A DNA stretch of 64,000 nucleotides, taken from contig NZ_JOEE01000005.1 in the NCBI RefSeq assembly GCF_000720925.1, forward strand, positions 1 through 64,000. Reading direction: 5' to 3'. Position numbers and translations under genes: made by a program. The stretch's first letter is position 1, and the number at the start of each line of letters is the position of its first letter. The DNA is from Phycicoccus jejuensis (GTDB lineage: Bacteria; Actinomycetota; Actinomycetes; Actinomycetales; Dermatophilaceae). The notes beneath the pieces are model-generated. The model was not told the origin of the DNA. It saw only the letters and a program-made list of their open reading frames with translations, and did not search any database. Shown here piece after piece: positions 43,597 through 53,053 of the stretch.

Positions 43597-44471
43597 GCGG
43601 GAGCGGGGTCGTCCAGGTCGCCGGCGAGGTCGTCGCCAACCGGCGGGTCGGGGCCTACCACCACCTGACGATCGTCGCGCCGGGAGTCGCCGAGCTCGCC
43701 CGGCCCGGCCAGTTCGTCGCGCTCGCGGTCGGCGGCCCGACGTCGGCCAACCTCCTGCGCCGCTGCTTCTCGCTGCACAAGGTCAAGGCGTCCGGCACCT
43801 ACGGCGGCACCCTCGACGTCGTCGTCGCCGCGCACGGCCCGGGCACGCAGTGGCTGACCGGCCTGTCGACGCACGACGCCGTCGACGTCGTCGCGCCCCT
43901 CGGCCGGCCCTTCCCGCTGCCGGCCGAGCCGGTGCCCTGCGTCCTCGTCGGCGGCGGCTACGGCTCCGCGCCGCTGTTCTGGCTCGCCGAGGCCCTGCGC
44001 GAGCGGGGCTGCCACGTCGAGATGGTCCTCGGCGCGGCGTCCGAGGACCGGCTCTTCGGCGTCGTCGAGGCGCGGCGCAGCGCCGACGGCGTCACCGTCA
44101 CCACCGACGACGGCTCGGCCGGGCGCAGGGGCTGGGTCTCCGACGTCCTCGGCGAGGTGGTCGACCGCACCGGGGCCGGCGTCGTCTACGCCTGCGGCCC
44201 GATGGGGATGCTCCGCTCGGTCACCGAGGTCGCACAGGCCCACGGGGCCGTCGCGCAGGTGGCCGTCGAGGAGTCGATGGCCTGCGGCATCGGCGTCTGC
44301 ATGACCTGCGTCATGCCGGTGCGCGGCACCGACGGCACGACCCGGATGGTCCGCTCCTGCGTCGAGGGTCCGGTCTTCCGCGGCGACCTCGTGCGCTGGG
44401 ACGCCATCGGCGGGGGCATCACCCGCGTGCCCGAGGACGCGGTGGGCGCCCCGAGGCCGGGGGGTCACTGA
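43593..44471 (+). CDS. pyrK: Dihydroorotate dehydrogenase electron-transfer subunit (PyrK-like)
   Basis: 292 aa. FAD domain (RRCFSLHK, replacing the usual RxxS box), NAD domain starting [19 protein letters not shown] with [11 protein letters not shown]. The [2Fe-2S] cluster cysteines are in [15 protein letters not shown] and, 15 residues later, [10 protein letters not shown]. It passes electrons from the class 1B PyrD to NAD. GTG overlaps carB and the last base is shared with pyrD, fitting an obligate complex. Confidence 0.93.
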
Positions 44472-45430
44472 TGGTCGACATGAGCACGACGCTCGCCGGC
44501 GCCACGCTGCCCAACCCGGTGATGACCGCGTCCGGCTGCGCCGCCAACGGCAAGGAGCTGCACCGCTTCTTCCCGGTCTCCGACCTCGGCGCGTTCGTCA
44601 CCAAGACCGTGATGCGCGACCCGCGCTCCGGCCGGCCGACGCCGCGGATGGCCGAGACCTCGTCCGGGATGCTCAACTCGATCGGCCTCCAGGGGCCGGG
44701 CATCGACGCCTTCTGCGAGCAGGACCTGCCGTGGCTCGCCGCGCAGGGCGCCCGCGTGCTCGTCTCGGTCGCGGGCAACACCGCCGAGGAGTTTGGCGAG
44801 GTCGTCCAGCGCCTCGTCGCCTCGCCCGCGTGGCCGTGCGTCGTCGGGGTCGAGGCGAACATCTCCTGCCCCAACGTCGCCAACCGCGGGCTCGTCTTCG
44901 CCTGCGACCCGGTCTCGTCCGAGCGCGTCGTCCAGATCGTCCGCACCCGCGTGCCCGAGGGGGTGCCGGTGTTCGCCAAGCTCACCCCCGACGTCACCGA
45001 CATCGTCGCGATCGCCGACGCGGTGCTGCGCGCCGGCGCCGACGGCCTGACGATGATCAACACCCTGCTCGGCATCGTCATCGACACCGACCTGCTGCGC
45101 CCGCAGCTCGCCGGCGTCACCGGCGGGCTCTCCGGCCCGGCCGTGCGCCCGGTTGCCGTCCGCGCCGTGTGGCAGGTCACCGCCGCGATGCGCGCGGGCA
45201 CCATCCCGACAGCACCGGTCATCGGGGTCGGGGGAGTGCGCACCGGGGCGGACGCGCTCGAGCTCGTCGCCGCCGGCGCCTCGGCGGTGCAGGTCGGCAC
45301 CGCCACGTTCAACGACCCGTCCGCGCCGCGCCGCGTGCTCACCGAGCTCGAGGAGCACCTCGCGCGGCACGGCTTCACCCGCTTCGCCGACGCCGTCGGC
45401 GTCGCCCACGAGAGGATGGCCGCCCTGTGA
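44471..45430 (+). CDS. pyrD: Dihydroorotate dehydrogenase, class 1B catalytic subunit
   Basis: 319 aa FMN-dependent TIM barrel. Orotate site NPVMTASGCAANGKE and MLNSIGLQGPG. The catalytic base is Cys in VEANISCPNV (class 1), not Ser as in quinone-dependent class 2. FMN phosphate loop IGVGGVRTGADALELVAAGA. With PyrK next to it this is the NAD-linked cytosolic type, whereas mycobacteria carry a membrane class 2 enzyme. Confidence 0.96.
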   Translation: MVDMSTTLAGATLPNPVMTASGCAANGKELHRFFPVSDLGAFVTKTVMRDPRSGRPTPRMAETSSGMLNSIGLQGPGIDAFCEQDLPWLAAQGARVLVSVAGNTAEEFGEVVQRLVASPAWPCVVGVEANISCPNVANRGLVFACDPVSSERVVQIVRTRVPEGVPVFAKLTPDVTDIVAIADAVLRAGADGLTMINTLLGIVIDTDLLRPQLAGVTGGLSGPAVRPVAVRAVWQVTAAMRAGTIPTAPVIGVGGVRTGADALELVAAGASAVQVGTATFNDPSAPRRVLTELEEHLARHGFTRFADAVGVAHERMAAL

Positions 45431-46293
45431 GCCAGGTTCCCTTCGGCACGCGGCTGCGCACCGCGATGGACGAGCACGGCCCGTTCTGCCCCGGCATCGA
45501 CCCGCACGCCGCCCTCCTCGAGGCCTGGGGCCTGCCGGACACGGTCGACGGCCTCGAGCGCTTCGCGATGACCTGCGTCGAGGCCTTCGGGGGCCAGGTC
45601 GCGTGCGTCAAGCCGCAGTCCGCGTTCTTCGAGCGGTTCGGGTCGCGCGGCGTCGCCGTCCTCGAGCGGACCCTGGAGGCCCTGCGCGAGGCCGGCACGC
45701 TGTCGCTGCTCGACGCCAAGCGCGGCGACATCGGCACGACGATGGGCGGCTACGCGCAGGCCTACCTCTCCGACGACTCGCCGGTGCGTGCCGACGCGGT
45801 GACCGTCAGCCCCTTCCTCGGCTACGGCTCGCTGCGGCCTGCGCTCGACCTCGCCGCCGCCACGGGGCGCGGCGTGTTCGTCCTCGCGCTCACCTCCAAC
45901 CCGGAGGGTCCGTCCGTCCAGCACGCGGCCGTCGACGGGCGCACCGTCGCCGCGTCGGTCGTCGAGGGAGCCGCCGCCGACAACGCCGACGCGCGCTCCG
46001 CCGGAGGTCTCGGGAGCGTCGGGCTCGTCGTCGGCGCGACGGTCGGCGACGCCGCCCACACCCTCGGCCTCGACCTCGCCGGGTCGGCCGCGCCGCTGCT
46101 CGCCCCGGGCCTGGGCGCCCAGGGCGGGACCCCCGAGGGGCTGCGCGCGACCTTCGGCGACGCGCTGCCCCAGGTGCTCGGCAACAGCTCCCGCGAGGTG
46201 CTCGGCGCGGGTCCCGACACCACCTCGCTGCGTGCCGCGGCCCGCCGTTCCGCGGCCGAGCTGGTGGCCGTCGTCGAGGCGGCGCGGCCCTGA
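45427..46293 (+). CDS. pyrF: Orotidine-5'-phosphate decarboxylase (type 2)
   Basis: 288 aa. Active-site motif LLDAKRGDIGTTMGGYAQAY (Asp-x-Lys...Asp), the type 2 long form seen in mycobacteria. CPGIDPHAALLEAWGL and VKPQSAFFERFG at the N-terminus; phosphate loop APGLGAQGGTPEG. Last gene of the UMP operon; the next gene has its own promoter. Confidence 0.95.
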   Translation: MSQVPFGTRLRTAMDEHGPFCPGIDPHAALLEAWGLPDTVDGLERFAMTCVEAFGGQVACVKPQSAFFERFGSRGVAVLERTLEALREAGTLSLLDAKRGDIGTTMGGYAQAYLSDDSPVRADAVTVSPFLGYGSLRPALDLAAATGRGVFVLALTSNPEGPSVQHAAVDGRTVAASVVEGAAADNADARSAGGLGSVGLVVGATVGDAAHTLGLDLAGSAAPLLAPGLGAQGGTPEGLRATFGDALPQVLGNSSREVLGAGPDTTSLRAAARRSAAELVAVVEAARP

Positions 46294-46295
46294 CT

Positions 46296-46309
46296 CGGGA
46301 GCGCTCCCG
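46296..46309. terminator. Palindrome after pyrF, possible terminator
   Basis: CGGGAGCGCTCCCG is a perfect 14-bp palindrome starting 2 nt after the pyrF stop and ending 7 nt before the mihF -10 box. No U tract. Confidence 0.35.
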
Positions 46310-46316
46310 CGACCGG

Positions 46317-46322
46317 TAGAGT
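46317..46322 (+). promoter_or_regulatory. Putative -10 box (TAGAGT) of mihF
   Basis: TAGAGT gives a leader of about 56 nt that contains the AAGGAT ribosome site (46371-46376) 8 nt before GTG 46385. Confidence 0.55.
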
Positions 46323-46384
46323 CGGTCGGGTACAGCCGGGTGTTGAGCAGCCAGCACTCGCAGTGACAGCAAGGATCCGATTCC

Positions 46385-46702
46385 GTGGCTCTCCCCCCGC
46401 TCACCCAGGAACAGCGCGCGGCCGCGCTCGAGAAGGCCGCCGCCTCACGACGTGAACGTGCCGAGGTGAAGAACCGCCTCAAGCACGGCGGTGCCTCCCT
46501 CGGAGGCGTCATCGAGGACGGGAAGGTGAACGACGTCATCGGCAAGATGCGCGTCTCCGCCCTCCTCGAGTCGATGCCGGGCGTCGGCCGGGTGCGAGCC
46601 CGCCAGATCATGGAGGAGGTCGGCATCAGCGAGAGCCGACGCGTCCGTGGTCTGGGCCAGAACCAGGTCGCGGCGCTGCTGCAGCGCTTCGGGCGGCAGT
46701 GA
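46385..46702 (+). CDS. mihF: Actinobacterial integration host factor mIHF
   Basis: 105 aa. [21 protein letters not shown] then [20 protein letters not shown], and the helix-hairpin-helix-like [20 protein letters not shown] with [19 protein letters not shown]. This is the essential H2TH nucleoid protein first described as a host factor for mycobacteriophage L5 integration; unrelated to E. coli IHF. Overlaps gmk by 4 nt, as in mycobacteria. Confidence 0.96.
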   Translation: MALPPLTQEQRAAALEKAAASRRERAEVKNRLKHGGASLGGVIEDGKVNDVIGKMRVSALLESMPGVGRVRARQIMEEVGISESRRVRGLGQNQVAALLQRFGRQ

Positions 46703-47280
46703 CGACCCCCTCCCGCCTCACGGTCCTCGCCGGTCCCACCGCGGTCGGCAAGGGGACCCTCGCGGCGTACGTCCGTGAGCACCACCCCGAGGTGTGGCTG
46801 TCGGTGTCGGCGACGACCCGACGGCCGCGACCCGGGGAGGTCGAGGGCGTGCACTACCACTTCGTCTCCGACGAGCAGTTCGACCGGATGGTCGAGCAGG
46901 GCGAGCTCCTCGAGTGGGCCGTCGTCCACGGTCGGGCCAAGTACGGCACACCCCGCGGACCGGTCGAGGAGGTCCTCGCGACCGGTCGTCCGGCCCTGCT
47001 CGAGATCGACCTCCAGGGCGCCCGCCAGGTGCGCGAGTCCATGCCCGACGCGTTCTTCGTCTTCCTCGCGCCCCCGAGCTGGGACGAGCTGGTCCGCCGG
47101 CTCGTGGGCCGGGGCACCGAGGACGAGGAGGAGCGGGCGGCCCGCCTCGACACCGCGCGCATCGAGCTCGCGGCCGCCGAGGAGTTCGACGTCACCGTTG
47201 TCAACGACGACGTTCGGCGCGCGGCCGAGGACCTCGTATCATGGACGCGAACCCCTGTCCCCGCAACGAAACGAGACTGA
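46699..47280 (+). CDS. gmk: Guanylate kinase
   Basis: 193 aa. P-loop [18 protein letters not shown]-binding [31 protein letters not shown], and lid [20 protein letters not shown]. Converts GMP to GDP. Normal length. The rpoZ promoter lies within its last codons. Confidence 0.96.
   Translation: MTTPSRLTVLAGPTAVGKGTLAAYVREHHPEVWLSVSATTRRPRPGEVEGVHYHFVSDEQFDRMVEQGELLEWAVVHGRAKYGTPRGPVEEVLATGRPALLEIDLQGARQVRESMPDAFFVFLAPPSWDELVRRLVGRGTEDEEERAARLDTARIELAAAEEFDVTVVNDDVRRAAEDLVSWTRTPVPATKRD
47237..47242 (+). promoter_or_regulatory. Putative -10 box (TATCAT) of rpoZ-coaBC, inside gmk
   Basis: TATCAT in the gmk 3' end would give an rpoZ leader of about 35 nt. It would allow omega and CoaBC expression independent of mihF-gmk. 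Confidence 0.4.
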
Positions 47281-47283
47281 CGC

Positions 47284-47559
47284 GTGTCCGGAACCACGGC
47301 GAACCCCATCGGCATCACCAACCCGCCGATCGACGAGCTCCTCGAGCAGGCCGACTCCAAGTACGCCCTCGTCCTCTACTCCGCGAAGCGGGCCCGGCAG
47401 ATCAACGCCTACTACGCCCAGCTCCAGGAGGGCCTCCTCGAGTACGTCGGCCCGCTCGTCGACTCCGAGGTCCACGAGAAGCCGCTCTCCATCGCCCTGC
47501 GCGAGATCAACGAGGGCCTGCTCACCTCCGAGCCCACCAACGAGCCCTCCGAGGGCTGA
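47284..47559 (+). CDS. rpoZ: RNA polymerase omega subunit
   Basis: 91 aa. [20 protein letters not shown], then [20 protein letters not shown] and [15 protein letters not shown]: the conserved omega helices that clamp the beta' C-terminus, in the actinobacterial form. GTG start, 3 nt after gmk. Weak ribosome site (ACGAGA). Confidence 0.96.
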   Translation: MSGTTANPIGITNPPIDELLEQADSKYALVLYSAKRARQINAYYAQLQEGLLEYVGPLVDSEVHEKPLSIALREINEGLLTSEPTNEPSEG

Positions 47560-47564
47560 CGCCC

Positions 47565-48833
47565 GTGAAGGTCGTCCTCGGGGTCGCCGGGGGCATCGCC
47601 GCCTACAAGGCGTGCTCGCTCCTGCGCCTGCTCTCCGAGGCCGGCCACGACGTCACCGTCGTCCCCACCGCCTCCGCCCTCCACTTCGTCGGTGAGGCGA
47701 CGTGGGCGGCGCTGTCGGGCAAGCCGGTCCACACCGACGTGTGGTCCGACATCACCGAGGTCCCGCACGTGCGGATCGGTCAGGAGGCCGACCTCGTCGT
47801 CGTCGCGCCGGCCACGGCCGACCTGCTCGCGCGGGCGGCCACCGGGCAGGCGGACGACCTGCTGACCAACGTCCTGCTCACCGCGCGGTGCCCGGTCGTC
47901 ATGGCCCCGGCCATGCACACCGAGATGTACGAGCACCCGGCGACGCAGGCGAACATCGCCACCCTCACCGAGCGCGGCGTCCACGTCGTGCCGCCGGCCT
48001 CGGGGCGCCTGACCGGCCGCGACACGGGCCCGGGACGCCTGCCGGAGCCGGAGCAGCTCTTCGAGGTCTGCGTGCGCGAGCTCGCGCGGGGCGCCGGGGG
48101 AGCGGCGCCGTCCGGTGCGGCGGCCGCTCGGGCTCCCCGGGGTGACCTCGCGGGCCGGCGCGTCGTCGTCACCGCCGGCGGTACCCGCGAGCCGCTCGAC
48201 CCCGTCCGCTACCTCGGTAACCGGTCGTCCGGCAAGCAGGGCTACGCCCTCGCCGCCGTCGCGGCCGGGCGCGGCGCCGAGGTCGTCCTCGTCTCCGCCG
48301 CCTCGCTCGAGGCGCCCGCCGGGGTGCGGGTCGTCCCCGTCGAGACGGCGCTCGAGATGGAGGCCGCCGTCCGCGCCGAGGCGGCCGAGGCGGACGTCGT
48401 CGTCATGGCCGCGGCCGTCGCCGACTTCCGGCCGTCGAGCTACGCCGACCACAAGATCAAGAAGACGCACGAGCCCGGTGCCGACGGGAGCGCGGACGAG
48501 TCCGCGCCGGTCGTCACCCTGGTGCGCAACCCCGACATCCTCGCCGGCCTCGTCGCCGCGCGCGGCGGGGCGGCTGCGCCGGTCGTCGTCGGGTTCGCCG
48601 CCGAGACCGGCGACGAGAGCGCCTCGGTGCTCGAGCACGGGCGCGCCAAGCTCGCCCGCAAGGGCTGCGACGTCCTCGTCGTCAACGAGGTCGGCGCCGA
48701 CGTGACGTTCGGCAAGGACGACAACACCGTGCACGTCCTGCGCCGGGGGAGCGACGCCGTCCTCGACGTCGGTCCGGTCACGAAGACCGCTGTCGCGCAG
48801 GCCGTCTGGGACGTCGTCACCGACCTCCTCTGA
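47565..48833 (+). CDS. coaBC: Bifunctional phosphopantothenoylcysteine decarboxylase/synthase
   Basis: 422 aa; two consecutive steps of coenzyme A synthesis. The CoaC flavoprotein domain has GVAGGIAAYKACSLLRLL, active His in HVRIGQEADLVVVAPATADLL and APAMHTEMYEHPA. A ~20-residue Ala-rich linker separates it from CoaB (RRVVVTAGGTREPLDPVRYL, RSSGKQGYALA, the AAAVADFRPSS and KIKK motifs). The CoaB active-site region VVGFAAETGD is intact. Ends before the convergent hairpin. Confidence 0.96.
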   Translation: MKVVLGVAGGIAAYKACSLLRLLSEAGHDVTVVPTASALHFVGEATWAALSGKPVHTDVWSDITEVPHVRIGQEADLVVVAPATADLLARAATGQADDLLTNVLLTARCPVVMAPAMHTEMYEHPATQANIATLTERGVHVVPPASGRLTGRDTGPGRLPEPEQLFEVCVRELARGAGGAAPSGAAAARAPRGDLAGRRVVVTAGGTREPLDPVRYLGNRSSGKQGYALAAVAAGRGAEVVLVSAASLEAPAGVRVVPVETALEMEAAVRAEAAEADVVVMAAAVADFRPSSYADHKIKKTHEPGADGSADESAPVVTLVRNPDILAGLVAARGGAAAPVVVGFAAETGDESASVLEHGRAKLARKGCDVLVVNEVGADVTFGKDDNTVHVLRRGSDAVLDVGPVTKTAVAQAVWDVVTDLL

Positions 48834-48874
48834 CCGGGTCGGTCACCAGCCCCGCGGCACCGGCGTCCGGTCCC

Positions 48875-48944
48875 ACCCGTCGAGTGAACAGGACACGCCG
48901 CCTGCGCTGGTGCGCACGCGGCGTGTTCTGTTCACTCGACGGGT
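48875..48944. terminator. Long hairpin between convergent genes (copy B of a repeated family)
   Basis: A 33-bp stem with one C-C mismatch and a 4-nt TGGT loop (48908-48911) lies between coaBC and the convergent coiled-coil gene. The outer 23-nt left arm matches copy A (17871 onward) at 20 of 23 positions, and the outer right arm at 20 of 22, while the inner part is unrelated. Confidence 0.85.
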
Positions 48945-48956
48945 CGAACGGGTCGG

Positions 48957-50168
48957 TCAGCGGCGGGCGCCGGCCTTCTTGCCGCGGGGAGCCTTCGCCG
49001 CGGGCTGCGCGTCCGCCTCGGCGGTGTCCTCCGCCTCGACCTCCTCGTCGACCTCGGGCTCGGTCTCCTCGATGTCGTCGGTCCCGGCCTCGGTGTCGTG
49101 CGCCTCGACGGGCTGCACCTCGTCCGACTCCTGCTGCTCGATGGGCTGCGCGTCGGCCTCGGTCGCGTGGACCTCCTCGACCGCGACCTCCTCGCGCTCC
49201 GGCTCCGCGGCGGGTGCGGGCGCGGGCTCCTCGACCGCCCCGACGGCCGCCGGGCCGCCCAGCGTCGCGAGCATGTTGCGGACGTTGGAGAGCTGGGCCG
49301 TGATGCTGTCGCGGCGCGCGGTCGCGGCGGCCAGCTCGCGCTCGGAGTCGCGGCGGACGCGGTCGGCCTGCTCCTTGGCGGTGCGGACGAGGCCGGCGGC
49401 CTCGGCGCGCGCGGCCTCGAGGACCCGGGCGGCCTCGCCGGTCTTGGCGGCGTGGTCCTCCTCGGCCTCGCGGGCGAGGAGGTCGGCGCGCTCCTGCACG
49501 GCGGCCAGGGCGTCGTCCTGTGCGGCGATCTGCGCGTTGAACTCGGCCGCGGCGGCCTCGCGACGCTCGCCGAGCGTCGTCTCGAAGTCCGCGGCCTGCT
49601 GCGCGGTGCGGGCCCGCTGCTGCTCGTAGTAGGCCTCGGCCTCCTCGCGCCGGGCGGCGGCCTCGCGGGCCGCGTCGTCGACGATCGCGTCGGCCTCGGC
49701 CTTCGCCTGCGCCACCACCTGGGCCGCGGCGGCGTCGGCGCGCCCGCGGACCTCCTCGGCGTAGCGGTCGGCCTCGGCCCGTGCCAGCGCGGACTCCTCG
49801 GTCGCCACGCGCCGGGCCTCGTCGGCGTCGGCGGCGGCGGCCGCGCGGATGGCCCCGGCCTCCTCGTCGGCGAGCCCGAGCATCGTCCCGATGCGCTCGC
49901 CGAGGTCGGCGAAGGTCGGGCTGGAGGCCTTGCGCGCGTCCTCCTCGAGCGAGGCGAGCCGTGAGCGGTGCTCCTCGAGCTGCGCCGCCGTCGCCTCGTG
50001 GTCCTGGCGCGCCTTGGTCAGCTGCACCGACGTCTCCGCGGCCTCCTGCCGGGCCGACTCCGACTCCTGGCGCGCCGTGTCGACGGCCTGGTGCAGGGCC
50101 GCGAGGTGGGCGTCGACCTGCACCGGGTCGTAGCCGCGGAAGACGGTGGGGAACTCGGGGTGGGTCAT
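48957..50168 (-). CDS. DivIVA-domain coiled-coil protein
   Basis: 403 aa. The N-terminus FPTVFRGYDPVQVDAHLAAL is the DivIVA/Wag31 membrane-binding motif. Residues ~30-300 are a near-continuous Ala/Glu/Arg coiled coil. The C-terminal ~90 residues are acidic and disordered (EEVAVEEVHATEADAQP...), ending with a basic RGKKAGARR. Such proteins mark curved membranes at poles or septa. Starts on the overlapping stop (ATGA) of the gene upstream, so the two coiled-coil proteins are co-translated and may co-assemble. Confidence 0.82.
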   Translation of the reverse strand: MTHPEFPTVFRGYDPVQVDAHLAALHQAVDTARQESESARQEAAETSVQLTKARQDHEATAAQLEEHRSRLASLEEDARKASSPTFADLGERIGTMLGLADEEAGAIRAAAAADADEARRVATEESALARAEADRYAEEVRGRADAAAAQVVAQAKAEADAIVDDAAREAAARREEAEAYYEQQRARTAQQAADFETTLGERREAAAAEFNAQIAAQDDALAAVQERADLLAREAEEDHAAKTGEAARVLEAARAEAAGLVRTAKEQADRVRRDSERELAAATARRDSITAQLSNVRNMLATLGGPAAVGAVEEPAPAPAAEPEREEVAVEEVHATEADAQPIEQQESDEVQPVEAHDTEAGTDDIEETEPEVDEEVEAEDTAEADAQPAAKAPRGKKAGARR

Positions 50169-51643
50169 GCGGACTCCTCGTCGGGGGTGGGGGCCTCGGG
50201 CGTGGGTGCGTCGGTGGTCGGGGGTGCGTCGTCGTGCACGTCCAGCGCCTCGATGACACCCGTGAGCCGGCTCAGCTGGGTGGTGATGGCGTCACGTCGC
50301 GCGGCGAGTGTATGCACCTCGGCGCGGGCCCGTTCGACGGCGGCGTGCGCCTCGGCGCGGACCAGGTCGGCGCGGGCACGGGCGTCGTCCGAGAGCCGGG
50401 TGATCTCGGCGCGGGCGGCGCGGTGCGACTCGTGCGCCTCGCGCTGCATGCGCTCGACGTCGGCGGCGACCTCGTGCCGGACGCGGCGGGCGCCCTCCTC
50501 GGCGTCGGCGACCCGGCGCTCGGCGCGGAGCGTGGCCTCCGCCTCGCGCCGGCGCGCCTCCTCGAGGATGCGCTCGGACTCGCGCGCCGCGGCCTCCCGG
50601 GTCCGCTCCGCGTCGGCGCGCGCCTCGGCGAGCACGCTCTCGGCCTGCTCGCGCATCCGACGGGCCGCGGCGTCGGCCTCGGCCAGCCGGTCGCGGCTCT
50701 TCGCCCCCGCGCTGCCGAGCAGGGTCTGGACACGCTGCCGGTGCGTGCGGGTGCGCTCGACGATCTCGGCGTGGTGCTCGCGGGTGCGCCGCTCGCGCTC
50801 CTCCTCCGTCCGCGCGAGGACCTCGCGCACGGTGCCCTGGGCCCACGCGAGGTGGCGCTCGGCCGCCTCGACGACGGAGGCCGCCTCGGCCTCCGCGGCG
50901 GCGGCCAGCCGGATGGCCTCCCGCTGCGCGTCCTCGACGAGCAGCTCGGCCTCGACCCGGGCGCCACGCTCGCGGGTCGTCAGCTCCGCGATGCGCCGGG
51001 CGACCTCGGTCTCGGCCTCCTCGCGGTGACGGACCGCGAACGACTCCGCCGCCTCGCGCAGGGCGGCCAGCTCGCCGTGGGTCGTGGTGCTCAGGGCCTC
51101 GAGCTCGGCCGCGTGCCGGGCGTGCTCGTCCTGCCACCGCTCCTGGTGCGCCCGCTCGTCGTCGGCGAGGCGTGCCATCGTCGTGTCGTGCTCGGCCCGG
51201 GCGCGCTCCAACACCGCGGCCGCGCGCTCCTCGGCGTCGCGCACGAGCGTGGCGGACTGCTCCTCGGCGAGACCGATGGCCTCGTCGCTCACCTTCGTCG
51301 CCCGCTCGCGCAGCAGGGCGGCCTGGTCGGAGGCGTCGGCGAGGAGGATCTCGACCTCGGCGCGGGTGTCGGCCAGGCGCTGGTCGGACTCGGCGCGGGC
51401 GTCCTCCAGCCGGGCGGTCAACTCGGCGAGCTCGTGCGCGGCGCGGTCGCTCTCGGCGCGCACCCGGGCGGCCTCGGCCCGCGCCTCGCTCAGCTCGCGG
51501 CCCGCGTCCTCGCGCAGCTGGTCGGCCAGCTCCTGGGCGCGCGTGAGGAGCGAGAGCGCCTCGTCGACCGGCCCCGCGGGCGCGGCGGGGTCGTTCCCGG
51601 CGCGCACCGGCTCGTCGTGGATCCCATCGGACACGCGCGCCAT
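50165..51643 (-). CDS. Long coiled-coil protein (DivIVA/Scy-like)
   Basis: 492 aa, almost entirely coiled coil from about residue 25 to 470 with dense Ala/Glu/Arg heptads (LTRAQELADQLREDAGRELS, RREAEATLRAERRVADAEE). No DivIVA N-terminal motif. The ends are Pro/Asp-rich. Start: ATG 51643; GTG 51634 three codons later is an alternative. No ribosome site. Related repeats occur in polarisome scaffolds such as Scy and FilP, but similarity by composition alone is weak. First gene of the pair; divergent from metK. Confidence 0.75.
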   Translation of the reverse strand: MARVSDGIHDEPVRAGNDPAAPAGPVDEALSLLTRAQELADQLREDAGRELSEARAEAARVRAESDRAAHELAELTARLEDARAESDQRLADTRAEVEILLADASDQAALLRERATKVSDEAIGLAEEQSATLVRDAEERAAAVLERARAEHDTTMARLADDERAHQERWQDEHARHAAELEALSTTTHGELAALREAAESFAVRHREEAETEVARRIAELTTRERGARVEAELLVEDAQREAIRLAAAAEAEAASVVEAAERHLAWAQGTVREVLARTEEERERRTREHHAEIVERTRTHRQRVQTLLGSAGAKSRDRLAEADAAARRMREQAESVLAEARADAERTREAAARESERILEEARRREAEATLRAERRVADAEEGARRVRHEVAADVERMQREAHESHRAARAEITRLSDDARARADLVRAEAHAAVERARAEVHTLAARRDAITTQLSRLTGVIEALDVHDDAPPTTDAPTPEAPTPDEESA

Positions 51644-51700
51644 GATTTCACGTGCGGCCGGGGGAGACGGACCGGGCGGCTGTCGTGTTCCACGGACCGG

Positions 51701-51706
51701 TATCTT
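51701..51706 (+). promoter_or_regulatory. Putative -10 box (TATCTT) of metK
   Basis: TATCTT gives a leader of about 50 nt with the AAGGAG ribosome site (51750-51755) 7 nt before GTG 51763. The leader is too short for a SAM riboswitch. Confidence 0.5.
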
Positions 51707-51762
51707 GGGCCGGGCGTGCCCGCTCAGGTCCGGGGGCGCCCGTCCATCGAAGGAGTTGCCGC

Positions 51763-52983
51763 GTGTCCGCACGTCTGTTCACGTCCGAGTCGGTCACCGA
51801 GGGTCACCCGGACAAGATCTGCGACCAGATCTCCGACAGCATCCTCGACGCGATGCTCGAGCAGGACCCGCACAGCCGGGTCGCCGTCGAGACGATGGTG
51901 ACGACCGGCCTGGTCCACGTCGCCGGCGAGGTGACGACCGAGGCGTACGTCGAGATCCCGCGGATCGTGCGCGAGACGGTGCTCGGCATCGGCTACGACA
52001 GCTCGACGAAGGGCTTCGACGGCGCGTCGTGCGGCGTCGAGGTCTCGATCGGCCAGCAGAGCCCCGACATCGCCCAGGGCGTCGACACCGCCTTCGAGAA
52101 CCGCAGCGGCGGCGTCGACCCCAAGGACAAGCAGGGCGCCGGCGACCAGGGCCTGATGTTCGGCTACGCGTGCGACGACACCCCCGAGCTCATGCCGCTG
52201 CCGATCTACCTCGCGCACCGGCTCTCCGAGCGCCTCACGGCGGTCCGCAAGGACGGCGAGCTGTCGTACCTGCGCCCCGACGGCAAGACCCAGGTCACCA
52301 TCGCCTACGACGGCGACACCGCCGTCTCGCTCGACGCCGTCGTGCTCTCGACCCAGCACGCCGAGGACGTCAGCCTCGAGGGCCTGCTGCAGCCCGACAT
52401 CCGCACCCACGTCATCGAGCCGGTCCTCGCCGAGCTCGCCGACGGCGGCACGGACCTGCGCACCGACTCCTACCGCACCTACATCAACCCCACCGGCAAG
52501 TTCGTCATCGGTGGTCCGATGGGTGACGCGGGCCTGACCGGCCGCAAGATCATCGTCGACACCTACGGCGGGATGGCCCGCCACGGCGGCGGCGCGTTCT
52601 CGGGCAAGGACCCGTCGAAGGTCGACCGCTCGGCGGCGTACGCCACCCGCTGGGTCGCGAAGAACGTCGTCGCCGCGGGCCTGGCCCGCCGCTGCGAGGT
52701 CCAGGTCGCCTACGCCATCGGCGTCGCGCAGCCGGTCGGCCTCTACGTCGAGACCTTCGGCACCGAGACCGCCCCGGTGGAGAAGATCCAGGACGCGATC
52801 CGCCGCGTCTTCGACCTGCGCCCGCTCGCGATCCTCGAGGACCTCGACCTGCTCCGTCCCATCTACAAGCCGACCGCCGCCTACGGCCACTTCGGGCGCA
52901 CCGCGGTCGAGGGCGTCGAGAACGCCTTCACCTGGGAGCGCACCGACCGCGTCGAGGCGCTGCAGCGCGCGGTGGCCGGCTGA
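51763..52983 (+). CDS. metK: S-adenosylmethionine synthetase
   Basis: 406 aa. ATP/Met site [20 protein letters not shown], methionine loop [21 protein letters not shown]-loop-like [19 protein letters not shown] and GRTAVEG near the end. The insertion after residue 100 ([20 protein letters not shown]) is typical of actinobacterial enzymes. Separate transcription unit between the divergent coiled-coil genes and priA. Confidence 0.97.
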   Translation: MSARLFTSESVTEGHPDKICDQISDSILDAMLEQDPHSRVAVETMVTTGLVHVAGEVTTEAYVEIPRIVRETVLGIGYDSSTKGFDGASCGVEVSIGQQSPDIAQGVDTAFENRSGGVDPKDKQGAGDQGLMFGYACDDTPELMPLPIYLAHRLSERLTAVRKDGELSYLRPDGKTQVTIAYDGDTAVSLDAVVLSTQHAEDVSLEGLLQPDIRTHVIEPVLAELADGGTDLRTDSYRTYINPTGKFVIGGPMGDAGLTGRKIIVDTYGGMARHGGGAFSGKDPSKVDRSAAYATRWVAKNVVAAGLARRCEVQVAYAIGVAQPVGLYVETFGTETAPVEKIQDAIRRVFDLRPLAILEDLDLLRPIYKPTAAYGHFGRTAVEGVENAFTWERTDRVEALQRAVAG

Positions 52984-53003
52984 CCGGCCGCTCGTCCACA
53001 GCC

Positions 53004-53038
53004 GGAGCCCGCCGCCCCCGAGGGGGTCGGCGGGCTCC
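53004..53038 (+). terminator. metK terminator hairpin
   Basis: An 11-bp outer stem (GGAGCCCGCCG / CGGCGGGCTCC) continues into a CCCCC/GGGGG inner stem with one bulged T. It ends 2 nt before the priA -10 box. No U tract. Confidence 0.75.
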
Positions 53039-53040
53039 GC

Positions 53041-53046
53041 TAGGTT
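53041..53046 (+). promoter_or_regulatory. Putative -10 box (TAGGTT), leaderless priA
   Basis: TAGGTT lies 7 nt before GTG 53054, directly after the metK terminator. Confidence 0.55.
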
Positions 53047-53053
53047 CGGGGCC

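Noticed and set aside
51645..51655. TTTCACGTG resembling half of a parS site
   Set aside because: Only 9 bases match and the other half (AAACA side) is absent; one such half site is expected by chance.
51707..51762. Possible SAM riboswitch before metK
   Set aside because: Leader is about 50 nt and lacks SAM-I or SAM-II/IV conserved blocks.
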